Positions 16,806 through 26,272 are shown, numbered from the stretch's first letter. The stretch: 64,000 nt of DNA from CAWBRT01 sp963832785 (GCA_963832785.1 CAWHVF010000008.1:62001-126000); one strand, 5' to 3'. The notes: generated by a model not told the origin, from the sequence alone. A program made the numbers and translations.

Positions 16806-17582
16806 TTACGGTTGTTCGACAAACTGCAGCAACAGGCAGGTCGTATTATCGCGTCCGCCGCCCGAGTTCGCCGCATCGATGAGACGCTGGCAGGCATCCT
16901 TCAGCGTTTTTTCAGCCGCGACGATCCGCAATATCTCCGGATCGGGGACATGCTGGGAAAGGCCGTCGGTAGTGAGCAGCAGAATGTCGCCGGGCTCGGC
17001 GGTCAGGTCGAGCAGGTCGGGCTCGGCGGCATCGCCGGAGCCCAGGGCACGGAGAATGATGTTCTGCATCTTGGATTGTTGCGCTTCCTGCAGGGTCAGC
17101 AATCCGCGCCGGACCCGGTCCATGACCAGCGAGTGGTCATTGGTAAGCTGCCGGATGTAATTGGCCTCCGGGCGGAGCAGGTAGGCGCGACTGTCGCCCA
17201 CGTGGGCCACCGAGTAGGCGCGTTCCTCGACCAGCACGGCCACGATCGTCGATCCCATGCCGGCCTGAAGAGGATGCGCCGCCGCCTCGCAGATGTTCAG
17301 ATTAGCCGCCTGGACAGCCGTGGCCAGGCTCTTGGCGCGCCGCGACAACTCCCCTCCGGGCATTTCTTCCGCCGGTGAGCAGGCCGAAGTGGCCGGGCTG
17401 CGGAAGTACTGCAAGACGGTATCAACCGCGATTTTACTGGCGATTTCCCCGGCGTTCTGGCCGCCTATGCCGTCGCAAACGACATAAATACCGTGGCGCG
17501 AGTCGTAACCGAAATTATCCTCGTTGTTCTCGCGCACGCGGCCGATGTCCGTCAGACCCGCTACATCGATGCCTAAGCTCAT
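16806..17582 (-). CDS. PP2C-family protein serine/threonine phosphatase
   Basis: Protein of 258 residues, the compact bacterial Stp/PrpC/PppA type. Metal-binding motifs are present: RENNEDNFG, YVVCDGIGGQNAGE, VAHVGDSRAYL, LLLTTDGLSQHV and GGGRDNTTCLL. No membrane segment is seen, so it is cytoplasmic. It is last in a minus-strand series with a calpain-like protease, an FHA protein and an FHA-ABC transporter, and a large Ser/Thr kinase is divergent upstream. The natural reading is that it reverses phosphorylation by that kinase, on which the FHA domains depend; this is inference from context. Confidence 0.94.
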   Translation of the reverse strand: MSLGIDVAGLTDIGRVRENNEDNFGYDSRHGIYVVCDGIGGQNAGEIASKIAVDTVLQYFRSPATSACSPAEEMPGGELSRRAKSLATAVQAANLNICEAAAHPLQAGMGSTIVAVLVEERAYSVAHVGDSRAYLLRPEANYIRQLTNDHSLVMDRVRRGLLTLQEAQQSKMQNIILRALGSGDAAEPDLLDLTAEPGDILLLTTDGLSQHVPDPEILRIVAAEKTLKDACQRLIDAANSGGGRDNTTCLLLQFVEQP

Positions 17583-17644
17583 TCGTGGAAAACTCTTTCC
17601 TGAGTACGGAACAGCTTCGCAGCCGTTTTTTGCCGGCGCGGGTA

Positions 17645-18715
17645 TCAGGGCCGGCCCTTGTAATCCATCGCCCGGCGGGTGGCGGAGGTGCTGTAACCGG
17701 CGTACGCCATGGAGAATACTCTCCAGGGGAGACTGAATTCACCGTCCGGCTCCGGCTGCCTGCCCCCCGGATTGCGCAGGCGCACGGTGCCGCTGCGCGG
17801 GTCGACGGAGAGCACGGTGTAGGCATGGCTGTCGTAATACCAGTCCTCCACGCCGTCCCCCAACTGCGCGCCCCATCTGGCGGTCAGTTTCTCCACCGGA
17901 GACTCGCCGGTCCATGCTACTACAGCGCGATTCAGCTTGAGCTCAGCCGAAATCTCGGCGCTGGCCTGCTCGGCGCTTTTGATGTTGTATGAGACACCGC
18001 TTCCGGCGAAGGCCCGGAAGACGTCTTCCACGACTCCGCCCTGGCCGACGGCGCGGTAGGCGCCATATAAGTGACTGTTGGTTTTCACGCTCTCCGCCAG
18101 CGAGCTGAAAAAGCCGGCGCTGTCGAGCATCTCTATTGCCCGGTCTTTCCAGTCGTTAAACCCCGGGATGGACTTGAACTCCTCGCGCAGTCCCGTCTTC
18201 AGGCCGTCGCGGGTGACGTTTCCAGCCTGGTCGATCTCGTAGCGAATGGCGCGGTCGTAGGCCAGCAGCAGGAAGTCGCTGCTGCGCAGAATGCCGGTGG
18301 CGCCCAGCTTGAGGGTCACCGGCATGGAGCTTTTGTCGATGGCCGCCAGCATGGCGGCGCGCAGCGTGCGCTGAGCGTAGCCGCGAAACAGCACCGCTAC
18401 CCATAGGCCATCGGAAGCGTCATAGTAGCTTTCACGCGCAAAGCGCACATCCTCGGGGTAAACAGTTTCCTGCTTGCCGTCGGCAAACGAAACCGTATAG
18501 TTCTTTCCGTTCGGGCGAATGGCGGCGCGCAAGGCTTCCGGATGCGTGGCCGCCAGCGCCGCGATGGTAGCGTGAAAGTAGCAACTTCCAAGCATGCCCT
18601 GGGAGACCGCTTCCGGCGTGACCCCTTTCGGCCCGTAGAGGTTTGCCTCGCCGAAGAGGCTCGCGGGCATCAGGCAGCAGAGCGCCAACGCCAATCCGAT
18701 GAAATACTTTTTCAT
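17645..18715 (-). CDS. Secreted calpain-like cysteine protease
   Basis: Protein of 356 residues with a signal peptide (1 to about 23, MKKYFIGLALALCC...). The calpain core triad is visible: Cys45 in QGMLGSCYFHATIAALA, His297 in DSHAYTVLSV and Asn315 in VRLRNPGG, the order and spacing of the C2 peptidase family. Calpain cores usually read GDCW and NPWG, so this is a divergent member, but no catalytic residue is lost. No calcium-binding or accessory domain is attached. It lies between the phosphatase and FHA genes in the same direction, so it may be a product exported or controlled by this module. Confidence 0.8.
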   Translation of the reverse strand: MKKYFIGLALALCCLMPASLFGEANLYGPKGVTPEAVSQGMLGSCYFHATIAALAATHPEALRAAIRPNGKNYTVSFADGKQETVYPEDVRFARESYYDASDGLWVAVLFRGYAQRTLRAAMLAAIDKSSMPVTLKLGATGILRSSDFLLLAYDRAIRYEIDQAGNVTRDGLKTGLREEFKSIPGFNDWKDRAIEMLDSAGFFSSLAESVKTNSHLYGAYRAVGQGGVVEDVFRAFAGSGVSYNIKSAEQASAEISAELKLNRAVVAWTGESPVEKLTARWGAQLGDGVEDWYYDSHAYTVLSVDPRSGTVRLRNPGGRQPEPDGEFSLPWRVFSMAYAGYSTSATRRAMDYKGRP

Positions 18716-18794
18716 TGCTTGCTCTCCCCTTTACCTTGCCGCCAGTGAGATGAATTGAGCAGTCTGGCAGCATTCGCCGTGTGCATTCTCCCGA

Positions 18795-19721
18795 TCAGGG
18801 CTTGAGCGTGGCGCCCTGGCGTTTAAGCTCTTCCATCTTGCGGTTGAAGTAAGCGTCCAGGATCTTCGGCATCTGCTGCTGCATTTGATTCATGAAGCGG
18901 TCCTGGGCCTGCTGCATTTTGGCATCCATGCCGTCGACCCGCTTTTCAAACGCGCTCAAGCGCGCGTCCAGGGCCGGCGTGAACTGCTTGACCGCGTTTT
19001 CCGCGCTCCTCTGCAGGTCCGCCACCGCGTCCTTGTTTCTGGCGATCTGCTGGCCCTGGTAGAAGAGCGCGCACAGCAGGATGAGGATGCCGACAAGGTT
19101 GATGGCTAGAAGGTTGCGTATCTGGTTGAGTTTTCGCTCGATCACGATTTCCACTCCCGTCTCCGATTCGGCATTTGGACGGCTTGGGGCGGCCGGGGCC
19201 GCGGGCGGCTCCGCCGGCGGTACTTCGCCGAACGAGACTCGCACCGCAGCGGCGCTCGGCTCGCCTCCCTGCTGCTGCGGCGCGGATAAGACCGTTCCGC
19301 CGTAGTCTAACCGCGTGGCGCCGGCCTCCGGCCGCGCCGCCGGCGCTGCGCTGCCAGCGGTCGCCGGTGAACTCGCCACGGTGCGGTCTGCGCCCGGCTG
19401 CGGCGGTGCGGCCTGCCAAGCCTCCTGCCGCAGATAAATCCGCAGTTCAGGCCCGTCGCTGCCCAAGCGGAGGGTGTCGCCCGAAGCCACTGCCGCCATG
19501 GCCACGCGAGCGCCATTCAGAAAAGTTCCATTGGCGCTGTGCATATCGGATAACGTCACCCCCGAGCCGGTCACCTCCAGCACCAGGTGCTCGCGGGAGA
19601 TCATCGGATACTCGTTTCCGGGCAAGCTGACATCGCAGCTTGGGCCGCGACCGATGCGGATGCGAGGCTGCTGATACGACCAGCGATTTGCTTTGCCAAC
19701 CAGTTCAATGTCGATTTGCAT
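18795..19721 (-). CDS. FHA domain membrane protein
   Basis: Protein of 308 residues. The N-terminal FHA domain (about 1-100) has the phosphothreonine-binding GRGPSCDVSLP, SREHLVLEV and SANGTFLNG motifs. A Pro/Ala-rich linker (100-195) follows, then one membrane segment (about 205-225, LLAINLVGILILLCALFY) and a C-terminal helical or coiled-coil region to the end. FHA domains read phospho-Thr, here probably marks set by the kinase at 23159. The gene starts two bases after the stop of the FHA-ABC transporter, so the two are one operon and probably partner proteins at the inner membrane. Confidence 0.88.
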   Translation of the reverse strand: MQIDIELVGKANRWSYQQPRIRIGRGPSCDVSLPGNEYPMISREHLVLEVTGSGVTLSDMHSANGTFLNGARVAMAAVASGDTLRLGSDGPELRIYLRQEAWQAAPPQPGADRTVASSPATAGSAAPAARPEAGATRLDYGGTVLSAPQQQGGEPSAAAVRVSFGEVPPAEPPAAPAAPSRPNAESETGVEIVIERKLNQIRNLLAINLVGILILLCALFYQGQQIARNKDAVADLQRSAENAVKQFTPALDARLSAFEKRVDGMDAKMQQAQDRFMNQMQQQMPKILDAYFNRKMEELKRQGATLKP

Positions 19722-19723
19722 GG

Positions 19724-22699
19724 CTACTCTTTCCGCTTCAACGCCATGGCCGTGGCTCCCAACATGACCAGCGCGAAGCCGCCGAGAATTCCCAGGTATT
19801 GAGGAAAGGCACTGGGGGTGATTGGTATGGGCCCGGCAGCGACAATACCTTGCGAACGCATCTTTTCCAGGTGCGCGCGGACCCTGGCCACGTCTCCGGG
19901 ATGGAGCGTGCTGGCCACGGAATTGAGCAGGGAGAAGCTGTAGTTCGCGTTATTGTCGTGGATGTACAGGTCGGTGAGCGCCTCCAGGCCCCAGCGGGAA
20001 ACCATCAGCGGCGAGATGCCATAGCGCAAAACCGGCCCCATTCCGGAGGGCACCAGTTGCGGCGGCACTTCGTGAATCTCTATGCGGTTTTGCGGGAGGT
20101 ACTCGGCGTAAAAGGGCTTGAGCGTTGCGACCGGTATCAGCAGCCCAGCCAGCAGCAGTTGCGGAATCATGGTGAGGGGAAAAACGTAAAGCGCCTTTTC
20201 CGCGGTGGAAAAGATAGATGAAATCAGCAGTCCGATGAGGCCGCCCTCAACGGTCATGATCCACATCAGGACAAAGCATTCCAGCAAGTGGTTTTCCAGC
20301 GCCCCCATGGCCGCCAGGACGCCCACAAACAGCAGCGATTGCACCGCCGCCACCAGGGCAACGTAGACCACCTTGGCGGCCAGGTAGGCAGCCATGCTGA
20401 GGTCCCGTTGTCGCTCTCGCCGGTAGACCTGCAGCTCGTCCACGATTTCGCGCACCGACGCCGAACAGCCAAACCACAGGGCGACCACGACGATCATGAA
20501 CAGGACTTTGGGTTCGTTCACCGACTGCTTCATGACCGCCATCAGCAGAGCGATGGCGACCGGCGGCAGCAACAGGGCGGCGAAGGTGGATTTCTCCTTG
20601 AATTTGAGCCGGAACTGCCGGCTCAGCAAGGTGACCCACTCGCGGATGATGGAGCGGCGCGGCCTGGCGGGCGCTGGCGCGGCAGCGGCGCGCTCGCGCC
20701 TGACCGCCGGCTGCGTTTCTCCCGTGCCCTCGCGGAAAGCCTCCGAGCGGCGATACTGCGCCGCCCACTCCTCCGGTTTTTTCTCCTGCAGCTTGTCGAA
20801 GATCTCCTGCGGGCGGCGGGCGTTAAAGTAAGGCAGCATCTCCTGGCTGGGGCCGAAATACGCCAGCTTGCCGCCTTTGACCAGCACCGCGACCTTGTCC
20901 AGCAGGCTGAAGGAGCCGAGGAGGTGGGTATTGATGATCACAGTCGATCCGCGGCTGGCGATCTCGCGAAAAAGCTGCATCATCTTCATCTCGGTGCGCG
21001 GGTCCTGGCCGGCGGTGGGCTCGTCGGCAAACAGCAAGGCCGGCTTGCTGAGCAGCTCGATGCCCAGGCTGACGCGCTTGCGCTGCCCGCCGCTGAGCTG
21101 CACAATCGGCTTGCCGGCTTGCTCGCTCAGTTCCAGGATGCGCACCACTTCCTCCACCCGCTTCCAGATTTCGGTTTCGGAAAAATCGTCCGGCAGGCGC
21201 AGCCGCGCCGAGTAGTAAAGACATTCGTTCACCGAAAGCTCCTGATGAAGAATGTCATCCTGCGGCAGGTATCCGATCAGGGCGCGCAGCGAATGGAATT
21301 CGGAATACAGGTCGGCGGAGTTCAGCAGCACCTGGCCGTGAGTCGCCGGATGGGAGCCATTGAGCGCATTCATCAGGGTGGATTTTCCGGCGCCGGAAGG
21401 GCCCAGGAAACCGACGAATTCGCAAGGGGCGACGGCCAGCGAAACATCATCGAGCAGGCGCAGCGGCGTGCCGGTACCGGGATTCTTAACATCAACGCTC
21501 AGGGCGCGCGCGGTCAGCCGGATACGCGTGCCGTCCGCCTGCTGCTCCATCTGTGCGCCGTCGAATACGAACTGCACGGCGCCCAGGCTGATGCGGTCGC
21601 GCGGCTTCAACCGCTGCCGGCTGACGCGGGCGCCGTTCACGAAAGTCCCGTTGGTCGAGTTCAGATCGATGATTTCAAATCCGCCGCTGACCCGGCGCAA
21701 CTCCGCGTGGCGGGACGATACCGTGGGATGCTCCAAGCGGATACGATTCGCCGGGTCGCGGCCCATGCCGATGACATCACCCGTCAACTCCACATCGCGC
21801 AGCACGGTCGGACGCCGGCGCGCCTCCCGGTACAGGAACAGGTGCGACTCGCAACCGCCGAACTGCAGCAGGTCGCCATCCTGGAGAACGCGCTCGCTTA
21901 TGCGCTCGCTGTTCACGAATGTGCCGTTGGTCGATTGCAGGTCGCGCAGTAGCGTCCCCTGCCCGGTAACGGTTAATTCCGCATGGCGGGAGGAGATGGA
22001 AGGGTTCTCGATGCAGACTTTGCCGGGGCCCTCGGTGCGGCCGAACTCCAGGCGCGAGCCTTCGATGGGAATGTCGCGCACGGCGTATTGATCGAGCACC
22101 AGTTGCAGGCGGCGCGTGGGGGCCTCTTCCAGGCCCTGCGAAATAGCGACCGTCTTATAGAGTCCGGCTCCGTGGGCGGAGGCCAGAAAAGTGTGCGCCG
22201 GCCGCGAGCCAGGCGCCGCGGATGCCGACGCCACCAAAGGCTTCTTCTCGGCCTGCGATGGCTGCTGCGGCGCGATCGGGGTGAGGCACTGGGCATCCGA
22301 GTTCCAGCGCAGGTTGGCCTTGCCGGCTGGCTGGAACAGGTAACAATTCTCCTGGCAGAGCCCGAAGCGAACTTCGTCTCCAGGCTGCAAAATCGCGGTG
22401 GCGACGCGCTGCCCGTTCACGAAAGTTCCATTGACGGAACTGTCGTGCAGCACGGCCTTGTTGCCCTCGGGAACGATGCTGGCGTGCAGGCGGGAAATCT
22501 CCGGATTGTCGATCACCAACTGGTTTTGGCTACGGGCGCGCCCGATTTGCAGACCCTGGGGGGAAATCGGGACTCGCTGCTGGGCAGCCCGGTCCGCGAG
22601 AGGCAGCAAACACGGCGAATCAAAGGAGATAGCCAGCGCGCTGCACGCCAGGCACAACCCCTCGGCCACGGAGCCGCCGCACCACTGACAAATCGCCAC
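19724..22699 (-). CDS. Triple-FHA ABCG-type ABC transporter
   Basis: A single chain of 991 residues from a GTG at 22699 with GGAGG upstream. In order: a small zinc-ribbon-like head (CQWC...CLAC, residues 4-19), three FHA domains (about 50-120, 190-285 and 295-385, each with an S.RHA or SRLHA and NGTFVN pair), and an ABC ATPase (Walker A GPSGAGKST, signature LSGGQRKRVSLG, Walker B LLFADEPTAGQDP). A C-terminal ABC2-type membrane domain with about six spans follows. Half-transporters of this order act as dimers. The FHA domains imply control by Ser/Thr phosphorylation. The substrate is unknown. The longer frame to 22756 gives an unlikely N-terminus. Confidence 0.9.
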   Translation of the reverse strand: MAICQWCGGSVAEGLCLACSALAISFDSPCLLPLADRAAQQRVPISPQGLQIGRARSQNQLVIDNPEISRLHASIVPEGNKAVLHDSSVNGTFVNGQRVATAILQPGDEVRFGLCQENCYLFQPAGKANLRWNSDAQCLTPIAPQQPSQAEKKPLVASASAAPGSRPAHTFLASAHGAGLYKTVAISQGLEEAPTRRLQLVLDQYAVRDIPIEGSRLEFGRTEGPGKVCIENPSISSRHAELTVTGQGTLLRDLQSTNGTFVNSERISERVLQDGDLLQFGGCESHLFLYREARRRPTVLRDVELTGDVIGMGRDPANRIRLEHPTVSSRHAELRRVSGGFEIIDLNSTNGTFVNGARVSRQRLKPRDRISLGAVQFVFDGAQMEQQADGTRIRLTARALSVDVKNPGTGTPLRLLDDVSLAVAPCEFVGFLGPSGAGKSTLMNALNGSHPATHGQVLLNSADLYSEFHSLRALIGYLPQDDILHQELSVNECLYYSARLRLPDDFSETEIWKRVEEVVRILELSEQAGKPIVQLSGGQRKRVSLGIELLSKPALLFADEPTAGQDPRTEMKMMQLFREIASRGSTVIINTHLLGSFSLLDKVAVLVKGGKLAYFGPSQEMLPYFNARRPQEIFDKLQEKKPEEWAAQYRRSEAFREGTGETQPAVRRERAAAAPAPARPRRSIIREWVTLLSRQFRLKFKEKSTFAALLLPPVAIALLMAVMKQSVNEPKVLFMIVVVALWFGCSASVREIVDELQVYRRERQRDLSMAAYLAAKVVYVALVAAVQSLLFVGVLAAMGALENHLLECFVLMWIMTVEGGLIGLLISSIFSTAEKALYVFPLTMIPQLLLAGLLIPVATLKPFYAEYLPQNRIEIHEVPPQLVPSGMGPVLRYGISPLMVSRWGLEALTDLYIHDNNANYSFSLLNSVASTLHPGDVARVRAHLEKMRSQGIVAAGPIPITPSAFPQYLGILGGFALVMLGATAMALKRKE

Positions 22700-23158
22700 C
22701 CCCGCCTCCTCTGGACTGGCAACTGGCAACAGCCAAAGCCCAAAACGCCGGTGCAAGCGAAAAAGCTGTTAAGTGAGAAGAATGCTAGCATGAGCCGGAA
22801 TTGAGGTAAATACGTCATGGTGCTCCGCCGCGATGGCGTTTGGGGGAGAAGATAATCCTAAGCCGGCGCTGGCGTCGTCGATTATTTGATTGATTACGCT
22901 GGAGTTATCTGGCTTGCACCCATAGCCGGAAGTGCCTCCGTGCGCGAGCATACGTTGATGAGCCAAAAGTGCCAATGCTCTTGGGTTTCCAAATTGTGTA
23001 GACACTTGAATCGTTTCATCATAGAAGTATTTCCAGCTACCAAGGTCGCTGGGGAAAGGCACGTCTGGGGAAGGAGCAGCGGAGACCTGTTTCGGGGACA
23101 CCAGCCCAAGGGTAATTCGGCCAGGGCCCAGGGACGCTGACGAGGCGCCGTCGTCCAC
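22700..23158. promoter_or_regulatory. Divergent intergenic region between the FHA operon and the kinase
   Basis: About 460 bases, noticeably less GC-rich than the flanking genes. It should hold the promoters of both the minus-strand FHA operon and the plus-strand kinase, but no clear -10/-35 pair or sigma-54 site was found. A minus-strand frame stays open through it and into the kinase gene; see findings. Confidence 0.4.
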
Positions 23159-26100
23159 ATGGACATACCGCAAAAAATCGGCAAGTACGAGGTAAAGGAA
23201 AAGCTCGGCCAAGGGGGCATGGGTGTCGTCTATCGGGCGGTGGACCCAGGCATTGGCCGCCAGGTCGCCATCAAAATGGTGCTGGGCGCCGGGGATGCGG
23301 AGGCCTTCGAGCGATTCTCTCGTGAAATCAAGCTCACCGCCAACCTGCACCATCCCAACATCGTGACCGTATACGACTCCGGCCAGCAGGATGGGAGCCC
23401 GTATATCGTTATGGAGTGCATGGACGGGGCAAGCCTTGAACAGACTCCGATAACCGCGCCCTCGCCCAACCTCGCCCTCTATCAGCAACTGCAGATCCTT
23501 TGCCAGGTATGCGCCGGCTTGGGCTACGCGCACAAGCTGGGAGTGGTGCATCGCGACATCAAGCCCGCCAATATATTTGTGCTGACGGACCAGACGGTCA
23601 AAATCATGGACTTTGGCATCGCCTTATTGGGCGATGATCCCAGGGCGCGCTTGAGCAAGCCGGGAGTGTTGCCCGGAACGCTGGTTTACATGTCGCCGGA
23701 GCAACTGAACGGCGACAAGCTCGACGGCCGAACCGACATCTATTCCGCCGGCGTCGTTCTCTTCCAGTTACTCACCAATGAGCTGCCTTTCGAGGGCCCC
23801 GACAAGACTTCGACCATAAAACAAATCCTCACCGCGCCGCCGCCTCCGTTGTCCACGCACCTGCCGGAATACTCGGGCGAGCTGCAGGAAATCGTGAACC
23901 GCGCGCTGGAAAAGAGTCCGCTCAAGCGGTATCAAACGGCGGAGGACTTTGGCATCGCGCTGTCGCAGGTGCAGGCGCAGTTGAAGCGCTCGCTGACCTC
24001 CGACTGGCTGGAAAAGGCCGAGGCCTGCATCGACCGCTCCGACTGCAAAAAGGCGAAAGAAAACCTGGTAGAGATTTTGAAGCTGGACCCCGGGCACGTG
24101 CGCGCCAGCGAGCTGCTGCGCGAGGTGGAACAGATTCTCGGGCGCGACGAGTACCCCAGGCAGGCGCAGCACCTGCAGGCGCAGGCGGCAGATGCTCTGG
24201 CGGAGCGGCAGATCGACACCGCCATGGGGTTGGCCGAGCGAGCGGTGGAACTCGACCCATCCAATATCGATCTGCGGTTCTTCCGCGACACCGTGCGCAA
24301 GACCAAGGAGAGCTTTGCCAAGGCCAGGCTGGCCGCGGCCCAGGCTGAAGCCCGCCTCAACGCCGGCCAGCTTGACGCGGCGCTGAATGGGGTCAACGAG
24401 GCCCTTCTGCTGGACTCCGGCAACACCCAGGCCAAGGCGCTGCAAAACAAAATAAAGCAGTCGCTGGAGCGGCAACGGTTCGAGAATGAACTGGATGAGG
24501 CCCGCAAGGCTATCGCCGCAAAAAACTATATTGGCGCTCTCGATTCGCTGAAAAAGGCGGAGGCGATCGATGCCGCCGCTCCGGAGCTGGCAACGCTGAA
24601 GCGCCAGGCAATGCAGTTGCGCGAGGCGAAGAAGAGCATCCATGAAATCGGCCGTGCGCCGGCGCCGATAGAGTTTCGCCCGGCACAAGCGGAGCCGAGC
24701 GCGCCGCTGGCTCCCAAGCCGGAGCCCCGCCCCGCGGAAGTGGATTCGAGCCTGCTGGAGACGGTCAGGCAACCGGCCGATCCGACGCTTGCCGGCGTCT
24801 CCCGCGACAAAACAAAGGCCACGCCGCCGGCCAACGTGCGCATTGTTGAACCGGTGCATGTCGGCCCTGCCCCCTTGGCTTCGATGGGCGCGGCCGCTCA
24901 ACCCTCGCGGCCGGCTGCGCCCCAGGCGCCAGCCAGACCACTGTCACAGCTCGAATCGCGGCCCAAGCCTGCGCCCAAGCCGCACTGGGTTCTGCGGGCG
25001 CTTGGCACCGGAGTTGCCGTTTTTACGATTTTGTCCGCGCTCATTTCGGTCTACGAATTCGTTCTCAAGAAGACCGCGAACCCGGTTACGGTCAACATCG
25101 TCTCGACGCCTGTCGGAGCATCCATCCACGTGGCCGGCAACGGCAGGAACGTGGATTGCGTAACGCCGAACTGCATCCTGAGCCTGCCCAAGGGCAAGTA
25201 CGAGATTAGCGCTACGCTGAAGGAATATACGTTCATCACCCAGGCCATAGACGCCACCGAAGATATGCCGCCGGTGGCCATCACCCTCACCCGCGCGCCC
25301 ACCGTGACCGCTGTGACTCTGCCGGCGCCGGCCCCGTCCGCCCAGCCGGCCAGTAACAAGCCTGCACCTCCGCCGATCCCACCTCAACCCAAAGACAAAG
25401 CGGGCGAGCAGTGGGAGAAAATAAAAGCCAGCAATGACCGTAACCTGGTGCGCGACTTCCTGGAGCGAAATTCCAGCGGCTCCTATGCCGAGGCAGCTCG
25501 CACGCGGCTCGACGACCTCGACTGGGCAGCGGCCAACGGCAGCGAGGATCGTTTCAAGCTGCAGTCCTACCTGCACCAGCACGGCGACGGGCACTATGTG
25601 ACCCAAGCCAGCGAACAGATCGAAGAGCTCGATTGGAACACGGCGCGCCGCAGCCGCGACCGCAGCAAGATCCAGGCGTACCTCGAGCGCTATGCCAACG
25701 CCCGCTACGAGCGGCAGGCGCACGACGCTCTCGAACAGATCGATTGGGAGGCGGCGCGCAATTCGCGCGACCCCAGGCGCCTGCAGGATTTCCTGGACGA
25801 GTATCCGCAATCACGCTTTGCGCCTTCGGCCAAGGAGATGATCGCCAAGCTTGCGCCTCGCCCGCCGGCGCCACCGGTCAAGCCGGCGACCTCCGCCCCG
25901 CCTTATTGTCCCCTGCCCAGTGGCATCACTTTCGACTATGACACGCCCAGCCGCGACAAAATCGGAATATGGAAGGGCGCGTGGGAGCCCAACGGCCGCA
26001 GGTTCTGCGTGATTATCACCTCCCTGAAGAGCGGGGAAGCGCAAGGAATATATAGCACCGACAGCGCGGGCAATTCGCCGGCCGCCTGGCGGCGGGTCGC

Positions 26101-26272
26101 GGGCGCGGCCGTTTCGACCCAGCCGCGCGCTATGACCATTACCTTCTCCACCGCCGGGGATGACCGGATCGTGGTGCTGCAGTTCCGTAGCGACGGCGCG
26201 GTCAAAGCGAATTGGTCGCAAGGCTCCTCCGACCGCAACACCCTCAGCGCCTGGGTGACCAAAGTAAAGTAG
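23159..26272 (+). CDS. Large Ser/Thr protein kinase with TPR-like, PEGA and tandem DW repeats
   Basis: Protein of 1037 residues. The kinase domain (about 8-275) is complete: GQGGMG, Lys39 in VAIKM, HRDIKPAN with Asp133, DFG at 151-153 and the P+1 region TLVYMSPEQL. After it come helical TPR-like repeats (about 280-490), a Pro/Ala-rich stretch, a membrane segment near residue 620, a PEGA-like domain (VNIVSTPVGASIHV), four tandem repeats of about 37 residues with a DW start, and a Cys-containing C-terminal beta domain. It is therefore a receptor kinase with its sensor outside the membrane. It is divergent from the phosphatase/FHA operon. Confidence 0.93.
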   Translation: MDIPQKIGKYEVKEKLGQGGMGVVYRAVDPGIGRQVAIKMVLGAGDAEAFERFSREIKLTANLHHPNIVTVYDSGQQDGSPYIVMECMDGASLEQTPITAPSPNLALYQQLQILCQVCAGLGYAHKLGVVHRDIKPANIFVLTDQTVKIMDFGIALLGDDPRARLSKPGVLPGTLVYMSPEQLNGDKLDGRTDIYSAGVVLFQLLTNELPFEGPDKTSTIKQILTAPPPPLSTHLPEYSGELQEIVNRALEKSPLKRYQTAEDFGIALSQVQAQLKRSLTSDWLEKAEACIDRSDCKKAKENLVEILKLDPGHVRASELLREVEQILGRDEYPRQAQHLQAQAADALAERQIDTAMGLAERAVELDPSNIDLRFFRDTVRKTKESFAKARLAAAQAEARLNAGQLDAALNGVNEALLLDSGNTQAKALQNKIKQSLERQRFENELDEARKAIAAKNYIGALDSLKKAEAIDAAAPELATLKRQAMQLREAKKSIHEIGRAPAPIEFRPAQAEPSAPLAPKPEPRPAEVDSSLLETVRQPADPTLAGVSRDKTKATPPANVRIVEPVHVGPAPLASMGAAAQPSRPAAPQAPARPLSQLESRPKPAPKPHWVLRALGTGVAVFTILSALISVYEFVLKKTANPVTVNIVSTPVGASIHVAGNGRNVDCVTPNCILSLPKGKYEISATLKEYTFITQAIDATEDMPPVAITLTRAPTVTAVTLPAPAPSAQPASNKPAPPPIPPQPKDKAGEQWEKIKASNDRNLVRDFLERNSSGSYAEAARTRLDDLDWAAANGSEDRFKLQSYLHQHGDGHYVTQASEQIEELDWNTARRSRDRSKIQAYLERYANARYERQAHDALEQIDWEAARNSRDPRRLQDFLDEYPQSRFAPSAKEMIAKLAPRPPAPPVKPATSAPPYCPLPSGITFDYDTPSRDKIGIWKGAWEPNGRRFCVIITSLKSGEAQGIYSTDSAGNSPAAWRRVAGAAVSTQPRAMTITFSTAGDDRIVVLQFRSDGAVKANWSQGSSDRNTLSAWVTKVK

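Noticed and set aside
16104..17378. Plus-strand open frame of 424 codons
   Set aside because: Spans antisense hydratase, the junction region and antisense PP2C; it is open only by chance.
22769..23551. Minus-strand open frame of 260 codons covering the kinase N-terminus
   Set aside because: Half of it is antisense to the conserved kinase domain; the other half matches nothing recognised. Kept only as a low-interest finding, not annotated as a gene.
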